From: Plantago major
Taxonomy: Eukaryota > Streptophyta > Magnoliopsida > Lamiales > Plantaginaceae
Assembly: GCA_026545765.1 (NCBI GenBank)
Contig: CM048843.1
Span: 88,413,050 to 88,477,049, forward strand
Direction of reading: 5' to 3'
Length of the DNA stretch: 64,000 nucleotides
In this document: in pieces, positions 12,278 through 23,429 of the stretch
How positions within the stretch are numbered: position 1 is the stretch's first letter
Layout of the letters: the number at the start of each line of letters is the position of its first letter
Translations under genes and position numbers: made by a program
The notes under the pieces: model-generated
Database searches by the model: none
What the model was told of the DNA's origin: nothing
Seen by the model: only the letters and a program-made list of their open reading frames with translations

Positions 12278-14491
12278 CCTGTCTATTACTTGAGGATAAT
12301 GTTGAATCACATACGGGGCGCCACATGCTACGAAGATTTAAGAACCGTTGAAGGTGTACTTTATTCCTCCTATCGAGATGCATGTTATGCTATGGGTCTA
12401 TTGGATGATGACAAAGAGTATATCGACGCCGTACAAGAAGCAAATTTCTGGTGTTCTGGTCGGTATCTGAGACATTTGTTTTGTATGCTTCTCCAGTCTA
12501 ACTCCATGTCAAGGCCCCTCAAGGTTTGGGAAAAACCATGGGAGCATTTATCTGATGATATACTCTATTATCAGCGTAAGATGATGGATAACCCCGGTAA
12601 GACAATTCTCAATTTTTTTTCATCATCTTCCATTCATGGTATATTCTTCAATAGTTGAATTTACATAATTGTGAAGAACTAATACATGTTTAAATCTTAT
12701 TTTTATATTTTCTAGGACTGGAACTAAGTGATGAACAGATTAAGAACTTTGCCCTTGCCGATATTGAAGAGTTGTTGTCTCGAAATGGTAGTTCTTTCAC
12801 CCATTTTGAAGGTATGCCGATTCCAGACAACGTTCAGATGCAGGATGATCAAAACAAGCTCATAGCTGAGGAAATGGAACATGACACTGCTGAAATGCAA
12901 ACTGAATTCAATCGACTGTATCCACTATTGACCGACGAGCAAAGGTCTGTATATCATAAAATCATGGAGGCTGTTTGGATAGAGGCGGTGTTTTATTTTT
13001 ATATGGATATGATGGCACCGGCAAGACTTTTTTATGGAATACACTATGTTCTTCGTTGCGTGGTCAGGGCGAGATAGTGTTGCCTGTTGCGTCCAGTGGC
13101 ATTGCTTCACTTTTGTTGCCTAAAGGAAGGACAACTCATTCCAGATTTACCATACCATTGCTGGTTGACGAGACCAATTTATGTAGTAGGATTACCCCTA
13201 ACAGTGATCTGACGGCTCTTCTACAAAAAACAAAACTTATCATATGGGATGAAGCTACTATGACAAATAGGTTATGTTTCGAGGCACTTGACAGAAGTCT
13301 TCGGGACGTTATCAGAGGCCTGAAAGGACAGGCATCCACATTGCCTTTTGGTGGCAAAGTGGTTGTATTTGGCGGTGACTTCCGGCAGATTCTACCGGTG
13401 GTCCCCAAAGGAAGCAGACAAGACATTGTTGAATCATCTATATGTTCATCTGGTGCCATATGGAGTCATTGCCAGGTTTTGAAACTAACAAATAATATGC
13501 GATTTCAGGTTAGATGTTCATCATTTCAAATAAAGTTCTTTATCTATACTTCAATATTGTAATTACTGAATATTTAAATACACTCATTTGATAATCTAAC
13601 ATTTACCTTTCAATGCATAACAGTCTGGCGGGTGCCCAAGTGAAGTTGAAAAAGTTAGGGAATTTGCAGATTGGCTACTACAGGTCGGGGATGGTAATGT
13701 TGGAGGTCAAAACGATGGTGAAGTTGAGTTCAAATTGTCTGAGGATATACTTATCGTCCGCGATGCAGATAATCCAATTGCTGCAATGGTAAGTAGCATT
13801 TATCCTTCACTAATTGATCATGTTGGGGATGGTCGTTACTTCCAGGACCGGGCCATATTATCCCCCCCAATGAGATTGTTCATGAGATTATGTCATCTTG
13901 TTGTTGCCTGGTGATGCACATGAATTTTTGAGTTCTGACAGTATATGCCCGGACGAGGATGACATAGTGAACCGTGATGATGTATATTCCACATAATTCC
14001 TTAATACCATTAGGGCTTCTGGAATCCCAAACCATTTGATCCGGCTAAAAGTCGGTTGCCCTATAATGTTATTGAGGAATATAGACCATACGGTCGAACT
14101 ATGTAATGGAAAAAGATTGATCGTGACTTATATAGGAAAACAGGTTATTCAGGCCAAGATGATAGCAGGAAAGAATGCCGGAAAAAAAGTTTTGATATCT
14201 CGGATGGTTTTGACACCATCAGACGTCACAAAATTTCCCATCAGGTTCCAAAGAAGGCAGTTCCCTATATCCGTTTGCTATGCAATGACTATTAACAAGA
14301 GTCAAGGCCGATCCCTAGCACATGTAGGCCTCTATCTTCCAAGTCCAGTTGTTAGCCATGGACAGTTTTATGTTGCATTCTCAAGAGTTACAAGTAAAAA
14401 AGGTTTGAAGGTCTTGATCCTAGACGAAGAAGGAAAACCAACAGACACCACAACCAACGTGGTCTATAAAGAGGTTTTATGCAACCTGTAA
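12278..14491 (+). pseudogene. Helitron PIF1-like helicase pseudogene, Rep domain missing
   Basis: Helitrons encode a fused HUH nuclease and PIF1 helicase that drives rolling-circle transposition; only the helicase part is here. Segment 1 (12278-12596) has YYLRIMLNHIRG, EDLRTVEGV and LLDDDKEYIDAV. A GT-AG intron joins it in frame to 12716-13508, which carries Walker A GYDGTGKTFLW (about 13005-13037), Walker B IIWDEATM and FGGDFRQILPVV. Another intron (13509-13623) leads to SGGCPSEVEKVREFADWLL. The C-terminal part (14032-14491) has CNGKRLIVTYIG, AMTINKSQGRSL and SHGQFYVAFSRVTSKKGLK, the classic Helitron end. Lesions are a frameshift near 12975, a frameshift near 13868 and an in-frame stop near 13994. 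No Rep domain and no clear Helitron 3' hairpin or CTRR end could be tied to this copy. The fragment abuts the PrxQ pseudogene on its left. Confidence 0.9.
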
Positions 14492-14925
14492 ACATAAGTG
14501 TACTTCCGTCGTTTTTTTTCACAAATCATTTATTCTGTATGGATTACTATATTACTTTTGCCAGGATTGATTTTGCTACTTAGTTCTGCTACTTGACTAT
14601 TTTGAAAATACAATTATGCATTAGATATTAGATAATTTCTATATTGCTTTTGACTGGTTTGATTTGGAGACTTTGTTTGTTTGACTATTTTATAAATACA
14701 ATTATAAACCATAGATTAGATGATGAAAAGAAAACTATTCCGTGGCGGGTTAGTACTAGTATACAATGATGGTTAACCAGAGATGGTAGTTAATTGATAT
14801 AGGTATCAAACTTATCTCAGTCACTATTTATCAAATTATCGCGTGGAATATCAGATGGCTTCGTACTGATCAACTTAAAAGTTTAATGGAAGTCAAGAAT
14901 ATTAGTGTTACAACCCGTGAGATTC
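14492..14925. other. non-coding stretch after the helicase pseudogene
   Basis: AT-rich text with the block tttgactattttgaaaatac (about 14594) repeated with changes at 14680. It may be the 3' flank of the degenerate Helitron, but no terminal hairpin followed by CTRR is seen. Confidence 0.4.
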
Positions 14926-15621
14926 AAACATAAAAAAATATGATATTAGTTTCGTTTTTTTACCTTAGTTTCATTTTCAATTGAACCGCCGAGACGATTG
15001 TAATTTTTAAAAGACGAATTATGAAAAATATAACTTGCGCTAGTTCGTGATCTTGAAAATTCGACGAACTTGAATTATAAAATTTTAAAACGTAGTTTGA
15101 TGCCTTAAGCGTACTGAGACTTGAAATGGAAATTCTTAGTTTTAATTCCTGAATTAGTAAAATAATGCAGCGGAATTATAAATATCATAAATCTTGAAAC
15201 AATACAGAGTCTTGCAAATCATAAACATAAAATAGTCAAAGTTGATTCTGACAATGATCACTGCTCCGGCATCACTCCACTCCAATAGCTCGGCTTCAAA
15301 TACCTAAAATTGATAATTTTAGCAAGGGTCAGTCGTGACCACTTGACTGAGAAAATTTCATACACGTGCCATGACTTAAAGTGCTATCTTCAAGTCTTTT
15401 AAATCATTTAATCTTGATTAATGCAATGCAACGCTATGACCGGACTTGACCCTAAACACTTGAACTTGTTAAAGAAAATGGGTTTGGGCTTTAGATAAGT
15501 GACAGGCTGAATAAGGATACAAGGCACAAAACTGGGCCAACAACGTTTTACGAGCTGCGCTTTGACGCTCGGTCCGCTTTAAAACGTCTAAGTTCAAAAT
15601 ACGAATTTTTGGGCTGTTACA
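14926..15621 (-). mobile_element. LTR of a collapsed minus-strand LTR retrotransposon
   Basis: Starts TGTTACAACCC and ends GGGCTGTTACA, giving near-inverted ends (TGTTACA against TGTAACA). Read on the minus strand, the sequence just before it (15622-15640) is gaaggtggatagat, which resembles a polypurine tract, so this would be the 3' LTR of a minus-strand element. A 315-bp part of the same LTR recurs at 16021-16335, and a diverged relative occurs near 18520. Lineage (chromovirus-like Gypsy) is an inference from the style of the LTR only. Confidence 0.6.
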
Positions 15622-16020
15622 ATCTATCCACCTTCTAAAAAGATTCGACCTCGAGTCTTGCTGAAACCCAACTAACCAAAAGAAAAACAAATCACATAGG
15701 TACATAACTTCACATCAACATGTAGTATACATCACCACAACAACAACTGATCACATGTACAATTAAATAAAAATCACAACATGCAACTACAATTAATCAC
15801 ATAAGCAAGTTCATATAACAAGTAGAGAACATAATAACATGGACATGAATCACACAAGTACAAATAATCACATTCATAGCTAACAAGATCACAAGTTAAA
15901 ACATAAATATAAAACTCTTACCGAAGGGGAGAGGTGCCTGGCCATTGATCAACACCCAACATGACTCTTTGATGTTAAAAGGATGTGCAACTTTGAAAAT
16001 TTGAAGTGATAAAATTCTTG
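15622..16020 (-). mobile_element. residual internal region of the collapsed LTR element
   Basis: About 400 bp between the full LTR and the partial second LTR. On the minus strand it contains a short frame next to the polypurine tract but no Gag, protease, reverse transcriptase or integrase motif. The rest is a CA/AT-rich non-coding tract. Confidence 0.45.
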
Positions 16021-16335
16021 GTTAATGAAAAATATAACTCGCGCTAGTTCGTGATCTTCAAAATTCGACGAACTTGAATTATAAAAATTTAAAACGTAGT
16101 TTGATGCCTTAAGCGTACGGAGACTTGACATGGAAATTCTTGGTTCTAATTCGTGAATTAGTAAAATAATGCAGCGCAATTATAAATAGCATAAATCTTG
16201 AAAAAATACAGAGTCTTGCAAATCATAAACATAAAATAGTAAAAGTTGATTCCGACAATGATTACTGCTCCGGCATCAATCCACTCCAATAGCTCGGGTT
16301 CAAATACTTAAAATTGATAATTTTAGCAAGGGTCA
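16021..16335 (-). mobile_element. partial second LTR, truncated at the RRP12 fragment
   Basis: Matches 15021-15335 of the LTR almost base for base (gttcgtgatctt, gaacttgaattata, tttgatgccttaagcgta, actgctccggcatca), with scattered substitutions. It stops abruptly after gcaagggtca, only 18 bp before an RRP12 splice acceptor. This break is either an insertion or a rearrangement boundary. Confidence 0.7.
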
Positions 16336-16353
16336 CATTTGGGATTTTTCCAG

Positions 16354-16780
16354 ATGTTTTGACTTCCGGACATGAGGAGGCCCTTATGGAAGCAGTGAGG
16401 ACATATGTAGATTTGATACATACATGTGTTGATGATAACTTGATCAAACAGGGTGTTGATCTCACTACATACAATACTGCCACAGGGAAATCTGGTGCAA
16501 CTGTCATTGAAAAACTTTGTGTAACTACTAAGAACTTGCTCAGTTATCGCTATGAAAGTATTTGGAATATGTCATTTCAAGTCGTTTCTGCCATGTTTGA
16601 GAAATTAGGTACTCCAACAATGTTGAGATTCCTAGGCTTGGTGTCTTGAAGTTTTCTTGAAAACATTGTACTAATTTTGGCACTGCAGGGATTTCTTCTT
16701 TTTACCTATTCGAAGGAGCTCTTTCGAATTTAGCAGATATTCAGAATTCGCGAGATGAGGACTTCACATTCAGGAAACAG
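16354..16780 (+). pseudogene. RRP12: RRP12-like gene fragment, exons A and B
   Basis: RRP12 is a HEAT-repeat nucleolar protein needed for export and maturation of pre-ribosomal particles. Exon A (16354-16608) follows the acceptor atttttccag and encodes SGHEEALMEA, DDNLIKQGVDL, KSGATVIEKLC and YESIWNMSFQVVSAMFEKL. It splices in frame (GT at 16609) to exon B (16689-16780), which encodes ISSFYLFEGALSNLADIQ and ends DEDFTFRKQ before a GT donor. In plant RRP12 the next residues are expected to be LHECVG, which here begin at 36158. Both exons are open and in phase. Upstream exons are not seen in this window, so the copy is a fragment or a very long, interrupted gene. Homology is recognised from the family, not computed. 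Confidence 0.85.
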
Positions 16781-17983
16781 GTAATTCATGAGATCATTTG
16801 ACCTGTCTGTAACAGCACAGCATTCAGGACATTAATCTTTCTGTCCAAGTGGCCCTTACATTATGTAATTTGTTGGCGATTGTCAATAGTCTCCATTGCA
16901 TAATGGATGAAACCAAAACTTTCTCGAAATTTTAGTTGCAGGGTTGTTTGATAATTCTCTTTCGCAATATATCACTTGAATCCCAGAGTTGGGATTCTAG
17001 TTAAACCAAAATAACTTTTCCTTATGAAATTATGCATATGTTGTGACTATTTGTGATGGTAAATCCTGCCAAGTGAAACAAGAAGTCATTGATTATGTCG
17101 TAGGGCCATAGAAATTCCCTTGGGAGATGCACGTTTATTCCTAATCAGGATTTGTATGAGTGTTGGCAATTGAGTGATTGCATCTTCTTCTCTGTGTTGG
17201 CAATTGAGTGATTGGTTATGCCATATAAACCTGGAGGCCAAATTTTTTGAACAAGACATTTATTTGGGAGTTCAAAATTGAGAGAGAAATCAGTGCTCAA
17301 TTACAGTGAGAAACGTCTGGAGTCTCCAAACTGAACAATTACTTCTTCTTAATTTCACTTCATTTAAACACTTGTAACTGGAATTGGTAGAGAGGGTATA
17401 TCTGTCTCTTCAAATTTGGTGAGAATGATTTATGACCACACGTTTTCAAAAGTTATATCAGATTCTAAAATAAAAAATTGAGTTGTTTCTTAATCATTTT
17501 TTCCCTCCAAAGTTGTTCCACTTTCTAATTTCCCCAAAAAAAAAAATGAATCGTTATGAGACGATTCAAAAACGACACGTCATCTTTTAATTGAACGTCT
17601 GTTGTCATACTGGAACTGGACGAACCCCTTAGTCCCCCAGGTCATAAAAAAAGCCCTAGTTATTGTATTGCAATTGTTTATCTTTACCGATTTGTATGAC
17701 CTACACATAGGATCATTGTATCATAGGATTCTGTAGACCGGTTAATTGTTGATTATAATAGTTTTGTTGCGATTTGTAAACATAACAGTTGTTATTGTCG
17801 GAAATATGCAATATTAAATGGAAACATGTTCTCTTGCACGATGTAGTCATAGCTATAATCTAATGAATAAATATTGTGATAGACGGTTTTCTACGGAGAT
17901 TAAAATAGACGGATACAATATTACAGTTATATCTAAAAAATATTAGATGTTTTATTAAGAATATCGGCGATGTACATATGCAT
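16781..17983. other. start of the giant RRP12 intron, non-coding
   Basis: Begins at the donor gtaattcatg. Nothing coding is visible. A 20-bp phrase, tgttggcaattgagtgattg, is repeated at about 17161 and 17196. A small stem with arms tgaatcgt and acgattca lies at about 17549-17571. Confidence 0.55.
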
Positions 17984-18452
17984 AAAAAATTATATAAAAT
18001 ATTAACTCATAAAATATTGTTGATATTGTTAAAACATTATACATATGCTTAAAAACATCAATCTATCTTTCAAGTTTCTCACTAATACACGTCTCTTCCA
18101 AGACTTTGTATAATCTAATTAATTTTTTAGTTGAAAAGGTATTTGAAGTTTTACGGTCAAAATTATAATCGTGCAAACCTGGTTAAAAACTACTATTTAA
18201 CCCTTTTCACGATTTTAATCATTGTCAAAATTTTATTATATGTAATTTCACTAAAGTACCCCACTAGAAAACTATTGTTTGAAGTCAACGTAAGATATCA
18301 TAAATGAATAAAAGCTCCTATAAAATGTTAAAGAAATATTATAAAACATTATTGATATTATTTAAAACATTATACATAATATACTTAAGAAACTTCAATC
18401 CGTATCTTAGGTCTCTTACTAATACACGTCTCTTCCAACACATTGTGAAATC
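17984..18452 (+). repeat. diverged direct duplication of about 130 bp
   Basis: Segments 17984-18116 and 18316-18452 share aaaacattatacata, ctcactaatacacgtctctt and related blocks in the same order. Substitutions and indels are frequent. No coding or terminal structure is visible. Confidence 0.55.
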
Positions 18453-18499
18453 TCATCTGGTCAAACAAGAAATACTAAAACTGTCGCATCAAGATTTTT

Positions 18500-19560
18500 A
18501 AATGAAGGATTAAGGAAATAAAACTTGCGCTAGTTTGTAAACTTGTGAATTCTGACGTACTTGACTTATGAATATTCAAAACGTTAGTTGACGCCATGCA
18601 TATCACAAGACTTGACATGAAAATTCTTGATACTAATTCATTCATGATATAGTAAAATAAATGCCGCAGAACTCTAAAATTATAAAATAGTTGCAACATT
18701 ACAAAACTTAGAGACATCATGAACTTAACATAGTAAAGATGTTGTTGGTAGTGATCACTGCCCCGGCAACGCTCGCCTCTCCAGTTAGCTCAACTCCAAA
18801 CTTAATTAAAATATGATATTTTAGAAATGGACCAGTCGTGACCATGCATTGACTTTGGAAACTCCATACACGTACAATGATTTAAAGTTCTATTTTAATT
18901 GTCTTTTAAATCTTTAATGCAACACAACTTTAAGACTTGAACTTCTTGAAAAGCAAACTTAGACATTTCATTTAAACATGGCTTGACAATTAACTTGATA
19001 TATCCTGAGCTCAATTGGCATCGTAGGTTCCTATCCTGGCTAAATCAACCGGCCTCAGGTCACTTTCGTGGCCCTATAAGTTGAATGATAAAATCCGACG
19101 TCATCAGGACTTTGCGTCCCTATCCGCTGAACATTAACTAATAACTACGGTAAAGATACCAGGATATTTTCTTATCAGTTCATTCACTTTTCTTTAACTT
19201 TGAAGACCTTTCTCAACCTTAAACCTTTTGCATCCTGTTAAAATGAATGCAGTAACGCGTCACGAATCAAGTATAGTTCATACATTCAAATATATCATGG
19301 TAGGAACCAAAAGTAGAAAACATTATGAATAGTCGTCTAATGAAACATTCAGTTACATATAATAGACATACTACATCGCATCATTAATTCACAAGCACAA
19401 ACAACCATGATAAAAAAATATTTTACTACTAAGCACCCAACTTGCACATAGTTAACATCCTAGATATAGCAAATGAAAGCAACATATAAAATTAATCTAA
19501 TCATGAAATAAGATAATCAAATTCAGTAAGCAATTGGCCTACCTGGTTACTGCAGGACCG
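18500..19560 (-). mobile_element. diverged LTR-like sequence related to 14926-15621
   Basis: From about 18520 the text follows the LTR at 14926 (acttgcgctagttt, gacttgacatg, gtgatcactgccccggcaac, ggaccagtcgtgaccatg) with many changes. It then continues into sequence not shared with that LTR. No second LTR or coding region is seen. It is best read as a remnant of an older or related element in the same orientation. Confidence 0.45.
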
Positions 19561-19918
19561 TATACCATACCATGCCATAGATTTCTCCAAAATGAAAGAA
19601 ACATATTTTTATGGCCATAATTACTAATTATACGCTTAAGAGGCCGTTTGGTTGGGAAAGGGCATAACAGATAACTAGTAAAACGAGACGGGCCAAACGC
19701 AAACATAGATCCACGGATATTCCGCAACAAGCTGACACAACATGCTCAAATTATCACATAGACATCAAGTAACAAGTTCTCGTGCAGAAAGAATGAATGA
19801 CAACAATGCTAACGAAAACTTGCACCAATCACATACTAAATATAACAATCAAACATATAAACGCGAATAAATCCTACAAAAACTTGCTTTGATAGAATAA
19901 GCTTTCTGGAACTTGAAT

Positions 19919-20815
19919 TGTTGATACGGAAATATGTCAAATCCGTCATAGACGCCTTTGGAACGAATCCTAAGGCGTTTCAAGCTGTCTAAGGTCCAAT
20001 GCCTCAAGGTCCGACGCTAAGGCTACCACGGGTCCGATCCTCCTGAGTGAAATGATGAACTAGACCTCGAAGACAGCAGGTTCGACCCAAACCATGGTCT
20101 GAGACCATGAGGGTCCGACCCAGACAATGGTCCGGACATAAGTATCTAACCTCATAAGGAACCAAGTGAACTGGCACCAAGAGAGAAAATAGGATCCGAG
20201 ACTATCAAGGTCCGAACCACTATGACTTGTGGTTTATGGGAGTTGATCTCAGACATGAGATTGTGACCCGGAGCAGACCCTCGGACCTACACTCTCGGAC
20301 GAAGGTCCGAGACGGACTTCAGGAGTCTCTAATTTCTCTTGGAGAATGACTAAACTACCCTCGAAAGCCCAAAAGGGAAATGGGTTAAGTCTTCTTAATG
20401 GGCCATGGGCCTAATAGAGCATTGTTGGCACAATCCGAGCCTTACACTTGGCACGATCCAACGGAATCCTTCCTCTTTGGGAGATCTCTATATATATGGC
20501 ACACATTCCCATGCTAATGGTAAGTCAAGTCATCTTTACGAACTAATCCCGATCGCTATACAGAGCAGATCTTCAGTATCTCTCAAGTAAAGTCTTTCTC
20601 CGGTTTGACACTATGCAAACCGGGTCTTCGGTCCTACCCCCCCCCCCCCCCCCCAAAAGTTACTTGTGCAGGATCTTACCCATTAGTGCTTTGAACCTTG
20701 GAGTGCTTCGGACCCTACCTTTGGACCTTTGCTTGCTTTGGACGCTCTACAGTGATTTGGACTTGGACGACCTAGGAAGAACTTACTAATAGTTTTGGGG
20801 ACTTCACCCTCAACA
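19919..20815 (+). mobile_element. 5' LTR of a Tat-type Gypsy retrotransposon
   Basis: Begins TGTTGA and ends TCAACA, which are exact inverted termini, immediately before a primer-binding site. Length is 897 bp. It contains a TATA-like tctatatatatggc near 20485, an uninterrupted run of 18 C at 20637-20654, and at least six copies of GGTCCGA or its complement between 20008 and 20310. No matching 3' LTR is found after the coding region, so the element is truncated at its right end. Confidence 0.8.
20485..20496 (+). promoter_or_regulatory. TATA box of the Tat element LTR
   Basis: ctatatatatgg lies about 330 bp before the LTR end. This is a sensible position for the element's transcription start upstream of the R and U5 portions. 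The assignment is by sequence and position only. Confidence 0.45.
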
Positions 20816-20818
20816 TTT

Positions 20819-20836
20819 TGGCACCGTCTGTGGGAA
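20819..20836 (+). other. primer-binding site of the Tat element
   Basis: TGGCACCGTCTGTGGGAA starts three bases after the LTR end. It is very close to the TGGCGCCGTCTGTGGGGA type that often follows the 5' LTR of plant Tat and Athila elements. The priming tRNA is not assigned here. Confidence 0.7.
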
Positions 20837-20868
20837 TCTTTACAAAAAGTTTCATAGCTCTATAAGCA

Positions 20869-22700
20869 ATGGCAAGACAGAGAAAGTCAGTGAGAACCGC
20901 CACTACTGCAGTGGGAACTCCCGCTCCATGACTACGAGGTAGACCTACTAGGAGGACACAATTGGCTAGGATCGCATCAAGAAATCGAGAGGAGTATCCA
21001 AGCGATGGTCAGACTGCCAGTGCCTCCTCGGAGGATGAAAGAGTCACTGATCTACCAGTAAGGACCCAAGGAACTGGAGTGACGGTCCAAGGAGTGGAAG
21101 GACATGTTCCTCCGTCAAGAACACATGGTCCTCCACCAGGAAGGAACTTCACTCTTCCAAATGGCCAGATTGTTCAGCCGAGTGAGTTTGGGATGAATGA
21201 GAATCAGTTCGGCCTCTTGCTCACTACTATCAAAGGTTGTTTTGGATCCAACAACGTCCAACCTACTCCGCCATTGGCAGCTCCAAGGCAAACAGAGCCT
21301 GCTCAATAAAGGAATGAGCATCGCCATGTCTTGGAGAGAATAGGAGAACAAGGTCGACAAGATGATCTGTGCAACCTTATCAACAGGAGAGCTACTGCAT
21401 CTCAGGAGCATCGTGAGAGGATCCCAGTAAGACCTAGGCTGGATGAGGCCGGTACTAGCCGCCATGCTGCACTCCAAACAAGGGCAAGAGACCAAATGGC
21501 AGAGAGTATCGCAGTAATCTAAGTCGATGACCTTCCTGCTGACATGGCCATTAACCCAAGAACCGGTGAGAGGCTTACTGCTGAACAAATCTACATTCAA
21601 CAGAAGGCTTTGGAGACCCAAATTGCTAATCTAGGCAAAATAGTGAAGGCTCATGAGAAGGTGATGATAAGAGCTCCAAACCCATTATGTGACGCAATCA
21701 GAAGAGAGAGGAAGCGTCCTGATTGCACTATCCCCAACCTTGAGCGTTACCACGGAGATACTTGCCTCGTTGCTCATCTTACAAGGTATGAAAGTAAGAT
21801 GGACACCAATGGATTGAATGACAACATGAAAGCTCTCAACTTCTCATCCACTCTCTTTGGAGAGGCAATGGATTGGTGGACCACCTTACCGATGGCTCAA
21901 TCAAGACCTATGAGGATGTGTTCTCTCTCTTTTTGAAGAGATTTCAAAAGGCAAAGAAGAGGAAAAGATCAGTAGAGCACCTGGCTGGAATCATCCAAAG
22001 AGACAATGAAGATCTTAGGACTTTTCTAGAGCGGTTCAATGCTGAAGTACGTCAAGTTGAGTCTCACAACATCAAAGAGTGGGTCCGATACATGTACGCC
22101 AACACCTACAATGATGAACTCAGGAAGAAACTCTCCAACGAAGAGATTCCAAATGAAAAATACTAGGAAGATATATGTGAGGGAGTCTTGTATGGTGAGG
22201 AGTATAGGAGGAACGTTCCAGTAAGAGCCGGGACTAAGAAGGGAAAAGAGCCGATGAGACTAGATCCCGCGCCTCGTCTTGGAAAATTTGAGCAAAGAAA
22301 GGATTTCAAAGATAAGAGAGAATTTCATAGGGAGAGAACCCCTCCCAGGAGATATGCGGAGTACACTCGCCTCAATAGACCTATATCCGACATCTTGGCC
22401 TCTATTGTTGAAAAGAATGTGGATGTTTAATGGCCCAAGCCAGCAAGGAATAGTAAAAGAAGCAAGGCTTCTAAAGAATATTGCAGATTCCTTAAGCATA
22501 AAGGTCATTCCACGGAAGACTGTGTTCAGTTGAAAACTGAGATTGAAAGTTTGATAAGAAGCGGCAAGCTAAAAGAGCTAGTTTACGAAGAGGAACCTTC
22601 CCGCCACCAGAGGAATGAACGAATGAGAGCAGAGCGTGATCCGGAAACTACGACAGGGTCTTTACCACCACCTCCCACGGGGATCCCTCCCCAATAGACT
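20869..22700 (+). pseudogene. Tat-type Gypsy gag, disrupted
   Basis: The frame opens at an ATG at 20869 (MARQRKSVRTATTAV). It includes a capsid-like region around 21720-22160 (IPNLERYHGDT, AMDWWTTLP, FLERFNAEVRQV) and a CCHC-type zinc knuckle, YCRFLKHKGHSTEDC, at about 22478-22522. The first in-frame stop is a TGA near 20929, with further stops near 21307, 21520, 22164 and 22428, and a frameshift near 21880. Gag packages the element RNA into virus-like particles. The copy cannot make a full Gag. Confidence 0.85.
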
Positions 22701-22880
22701 CAGCGATACGATGAGTACTCCGAAAACTTAGAGATGGAAAACCTTCCCTATAGTGGGGTTATCAACACTATAGCAGGAGGTCCAAGCGGAGGAGGCAGAC
22801 GGAATGTTAGAGAGAGAACCGCCCAGCATCTAAGGAACAAAGATAGAGCTTACGCTCCCCCTGCTCTGAGATGATCAAAT

Positions 22881-23318
22881 TTGATCTCTTTTGATGATAG
22901 TGAAATACCTCCCCCAACGTCTGGAGGAGAAGATCTCAGAGATCCGGACGTTACTTTGGTTGTTTCTTTAGTCATCGCCACTTACAAGGTCAATAAGGTG
23001 CTTATTGATATTGGAAGCTCTTCTAACATCATCTCCAAAAGAATTGTGGACCAAATGAATTTGGGAAGGATCAAGTATGGAAGAGTCTATACTTCACTAG
23101 TGGGATTTGGAGGTTCTACAGTTCGTCCCATTGGAAGTATCCCTCTACAAGTTTCCATGGGGACTTTCCCAACAAGAGTAACTCAAACAGTTCTCTTCGT
23201 GGTTGTGGATCGTGTCTTTGATTACAATGTTATCTTAGGATGTCCAGGCCTCAATCAATTCAAATCCATCTCATCTCCACGCACAATAGAATCAAGTTTC
23301 CTACTCCAAACGGTGTAG
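22881..23318 (+). pseudogene. Tat-type Gypsy aspartic protease region
   Basis: Encodes VNKVLIDIGSSSNIISKRI, where D-I-G replaces the usual D-T/N-G active site, followed by FPTRVTQTVLFVVVD and YNVILGCPGLNQFKS. This matches a retropepsin fold. Continuity is lost near 23275, where the frame shifts and RIKFPTPNGVGEE continues in another frame. Upstream it is linked in the same frame as the shifted part of gag. Confidence 0.8.
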
Positions 23319-23429
23319 GAGAAGAAATAGGAAACGTCAGAGAAGCATGGGAGTGCTACATTATGTCGACCAGAAATGCCTCAACTCCCGTTCTTACAGT
23401 CACTGGAAAGCCCAGTTCGCTCTCACCCG

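Noticed and set aside
14740-14760. CTAGT near 14756 as the 3' end of the helicase-bearing Helitron
   Set aside because: There is no hairpin at the proper distance upstream, so the match is probably chance.
17549-17571. Small hairpin tgaatcgt...acgattca as a possible Helitron terminus
   Set aside because: No CTRR follows within the expected 10-12 nt, and the surrounding sequence shows no element.
21115-21621. 168-codon minus-strand frame opposite the Tat gag
   Set aside because: It is an antisense shadow of the real gag frame with no recognisable motif.
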